Of a stretch of DNA of 6,312 nucleotides, positions 5,390-6,312 are shown piece after piece. Below the pieces are notes generated by a model, which was not told where the DNA came from, ran no database searches, and was given only the letters and a program-made list of their open reading frames with translations. The DNA comes from Bacillota bacterium. GTDB taxonomy: Bacteria > Bacillota > Clostridia > Christensenellales > Borkfalkiaceae. Made by a program: the position numbers and the translations under genes. Location: the NCBI GenBank assembly GCA_021768985.1, contig JAETTR010000075.1:1-6312 (forward strand), in the 5' to 3' direction. Position 1 is the first letter of the stretch, and each line of letters opens with the position of its first letter.

Positions 5390-6016
5390 ATGAACAACAA
5401 AAGCACATTCCTCAATTACGAAGTAATGAAAGAAGAAATTTCATCGGACAACGTATTCGCTATGGCGGAAATCATAGCGTTTGCGGAAACGCGGTATCTC
5501 ATAAGCTATATGGGAACGCAGATGCAGAAGATGTACATTGATCTGTATAAGGACATCCTGAACAAAAACGACGTAACCCGCGTATTAAGTGACGGATACG
5601 ATTTGGTACAGGAATGCGCGTTGTGTCTCTGCGAGCACTACGGGAAGCATTTGTACGACGTGATAGGTTATACCAAGAAAGGAAAGAAGATCACTGTCCA
5701 GATTGCCTGCATCAGAAAGATGAACAAGCTGATAAACAGAAAGACGAGAGACCGTTACCGTAATATCAGCCTTGAAGCATTAACGCGGAAAAGCGAACCC
5801 ACAGTCGAAATGAATGAAGAAATCAAGCAAGATTATGAGCAATGCGATAAAATCGTAGAGAGCTTGAATCTGACGGATAATATGCGAATCGCGCTTGAAT
5901 GCCGCATGGCAGGATTGAGCTATCCCGAAATCGGAAGAATCCTTGAACGAGCGCAAGCGACTGTTTACGAATACTTTATCAAAATGCGAATGAGGTATAA
6001 CGCTATTTACGGATAA
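5390..6016 (+). CDS. Sigma-70-like helix-turn-helix protein, mobile-element type
   Basis: The 208-residue protein starts at ATG 5390, where GGAGG lies 10 nt upstream; the frame is open further 5' (ATG 5324) but without a ribosome binding site. Residues 67-88 (SDGYDLVQECALCLCEHYGKHL) resemble sigma-70 region 2. Residues about 159-205 resemble region 4: LTDNMRIALECRMAGLSYPEIGRIL, then a recognition helix at about 187-203. The middle (about 95-135) is basic. Proteins of this layout occur, as far as I recall, on integrative elements of gut Firmicutes, where they may direct transcription of element genes; this is not a housekeeping sigma factor. Base use is clearly richer in A/T than the genes at 1-4172 (22 of 60 bases in 5401-5460 are G or C, against 39 of 60 in 1861-1920), which supports foreign origin. 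It may equally be a DNA-binding regulator without polymerase contact. Confidence 0.72.
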   Translation: MNNKSTFLNYEVMKEEISSDNVFAMAEIIAFAETRYLISYMGTQMQKMYIDLYKDILNKNDVTRVLSDGYDLVQECALCLCEHYGKHLYDVIGYTKKGKKITVQIACIRKMNKLINRKTRDRYRNISLEALTRKSEPTVEMNEEIKQDYEQCDKIVESLNLTDNMRIALECRMAGLSYPEIGRILERAQATVYEYFIKMRMRYNAIYG

Positions 6017-6045
6017 CGCAAATATAACAACCGAACGCTTTCACC

Positions 6046-6072
6046 AAAGGCATGAGAAATCATGCCTTTTTT
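6046..6072 (+). terminator. Terminator of the sigma-like gene
   Basis: AAAGGCATGA (6046-6055) pairs perfectly with TCATGCCTTT (6060-6069) around a GAAA tetraloop, with T continuing to 6072. It begins 30 nt after the stop codon. The stem would also form on the minus strand, where AAAGGCATGA is followed by TTTGGTG, a poorer T run. Confidence 0.88.
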
Positions 6073-6121
6073 CATACCGATCCACTCTCCCTTAACTACC
6101 CCTAAACTTTCGGTAGTGGCA

Positions 6122-6190
6122 GCAGCGCGTGTGCTTGTCTTTGATACAAGTGGCGGCGCTTCGCGCCGCCACGACAAGCACACGCGCTGC
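6122..6190. repeat. Long hairpin element: 28 bp with a single 10-nt bulge
   Basis: The outer stem is a perfect 18 bp: GCAGCGCGTGTGCTTGTC (6122-6139) with 6173-6190. It stacks directly on an inner perfect 10-bp stem, GTGGCGGCGC (6150-6159) with 6163-6172, closed by loop TTC. The only unpaired bases are the bulge 6140-6149 (TTTGATACAA) and the loop. CTTGT (6134-6138) can alternatively pair with ACAAG at 6146-6150. No T run follows on either strand, so it is not a standard terminator. Confidence 0.9.
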
Positions 6191-6219
6191 AACTGAATCA
6201 ACTGCCAAAACTGAAAGGC

Positions 6220-6251
6220 TTCCGTAAAAAGACGCACGTATTTTTACGGAA
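6220..6251. repeat. Perfect 11-bp hairpin
   Basis: TTCCGTAAAAA (6220-6230) and TTTTTACGGAA (6241-6251) are exact reverse complements with a 10-nt loop that can add AC/GT after a G-A mismatch. The run of T lies inside the stem, so it is not a clear terminator. Confidence 0.8.
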
Positions 6252-6276
6252 AGAGGAGCGACAACGGAACGCAATT

Positions 6277-6298
6277 GCCTTTTGCGCAAGCGAAAGGC
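6277..6298. repeat. 9-bp hairpin with GCAA tetraloop
   Basis: GCCTTTTGC (6277-6285) pairs with GCGAAAGGC (6290-6298) with one T-G pair and a GCAA loop, a GNRA-type tetraloop if read as plus-strand RNA. On the minus strand the T-G pair becomes a C-A mismatch, so an RNA from the plus strand would fold better. Confidence 0.65.
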
Positions 6299-6312
6299 TC
6301 AAAGTGAAGTTT

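Larger units (their letters stand above)
6073..6312. other. Strongly structured non-coding region at the right edge
   Basis: No gene with a ribosome binding site is seen on either strand. The region holds four successive stems: 6095-6100 with 6112-6117; the long element 6122-6190; 6220-6230 with 6241-6251; and 6277-6285 with 6290-6298. The octamer GAAAGGCT occurs twice (6213-6220 and 6292-6299). The density of dyads fits a transfer origin, a structured RNA or a mobile-element end; the gene that would decide lies beyond 6312. Confidence 0.6.

Noticed and set aside
6007..6289. Two minus-strand frames across the structured region
   Set aside because: They run through perfect hairpins, have no clear ribosome binding site, and the peptides show no recognisable domain.
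6073..6312. Retron-type RNA or integron attC site
   Set aside because: I found no convincing complementary a1/a2 ends around the stems and no GTTRRRY/RYYYAAC boxes; no reverse transcriptase or integrase is visible.

Overview
The window looks like chromosomal DNA of a Gram-positive, Clostridia-type bacterium, with the edge of a probable integrated mobile element at the right end. The evidence is a PolC-type DNA polymerase III gene, an ispG-polC gene pair, strong sigma-A promoters with extended -10 boxes, AGGAGG-like ribosome binding sites and tRNAs with encoded CCA. A narrower placement (for example a Christensenellales-like gut lineage) is only a guess. Codons in positions 1-4172 are GC-rich. 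The gene at 5390-6016 and its surroundings are visibly richer in A and T.

Left part, minus strand (1-2946): a compact operon nrdR > ispG > polC. It starts from a near-consensus promoter (TTTACA, 17 bp, TATAAT). NrdR is the ATP-sensing repressor of ribonucleotide reductase genes, IspG makes the isoprenoid precursor HMBPP, and PolC is the replicative polymerase with its own proofreading exonuclease. Gene junctions are 4-5 nt, so translation is probably coupled. PolC runs off the left edge. Its exonuclease follows the OB fold directly, without the first half of a PHP domain in between, which is not the textbook PolC order.

Middle (2947-4434): a small three-helix membrane protein (DUF1294-like, plus strand) faces a Cof-type HAD phosphatase (minus strand), and their stop codons overlap. 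The only convincing terminator for the HAD transcript lies beyond the small gene, so the HAD mRNA should run antisense through it.

tRNA cluster (4388-5078, plus strand): one promoter (TTGACT, 17 bp, TAGAAT), six tRNA genes (Gly-TCC, Arg-TCT, His-GTG, Gln-TTG, Lys-TTT, Lys-CTT), then a very strong terminator. Three of the six have unusual bases: C55 in Gly, an A31-C39 pair in His, and a C3-A70 pair in Lys-TTT.

Right part (5079-6312): about 310 bp of non-coding leader with a second terminator and a perfect 13-bp inverted repeat, a sigma-70-like gene of the kind found on Firmicutes mobile elements, its terminator, and about 240 bp of strongly structured DNA with no gene. The outstanding structure is a 69-nt element at 6122-6190 that forms 28 base pairs interrupted by one 10-nt bulge, followed by two more perfect or near-perfect hairpins. 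I read this as the start of an integrative element next to the tRNA cluster, with an oriT-like or structured-RNA region before genes that lie beyond the window. No integrase, relaxase or reverse transcriptase is visible, so that reading remains inference.
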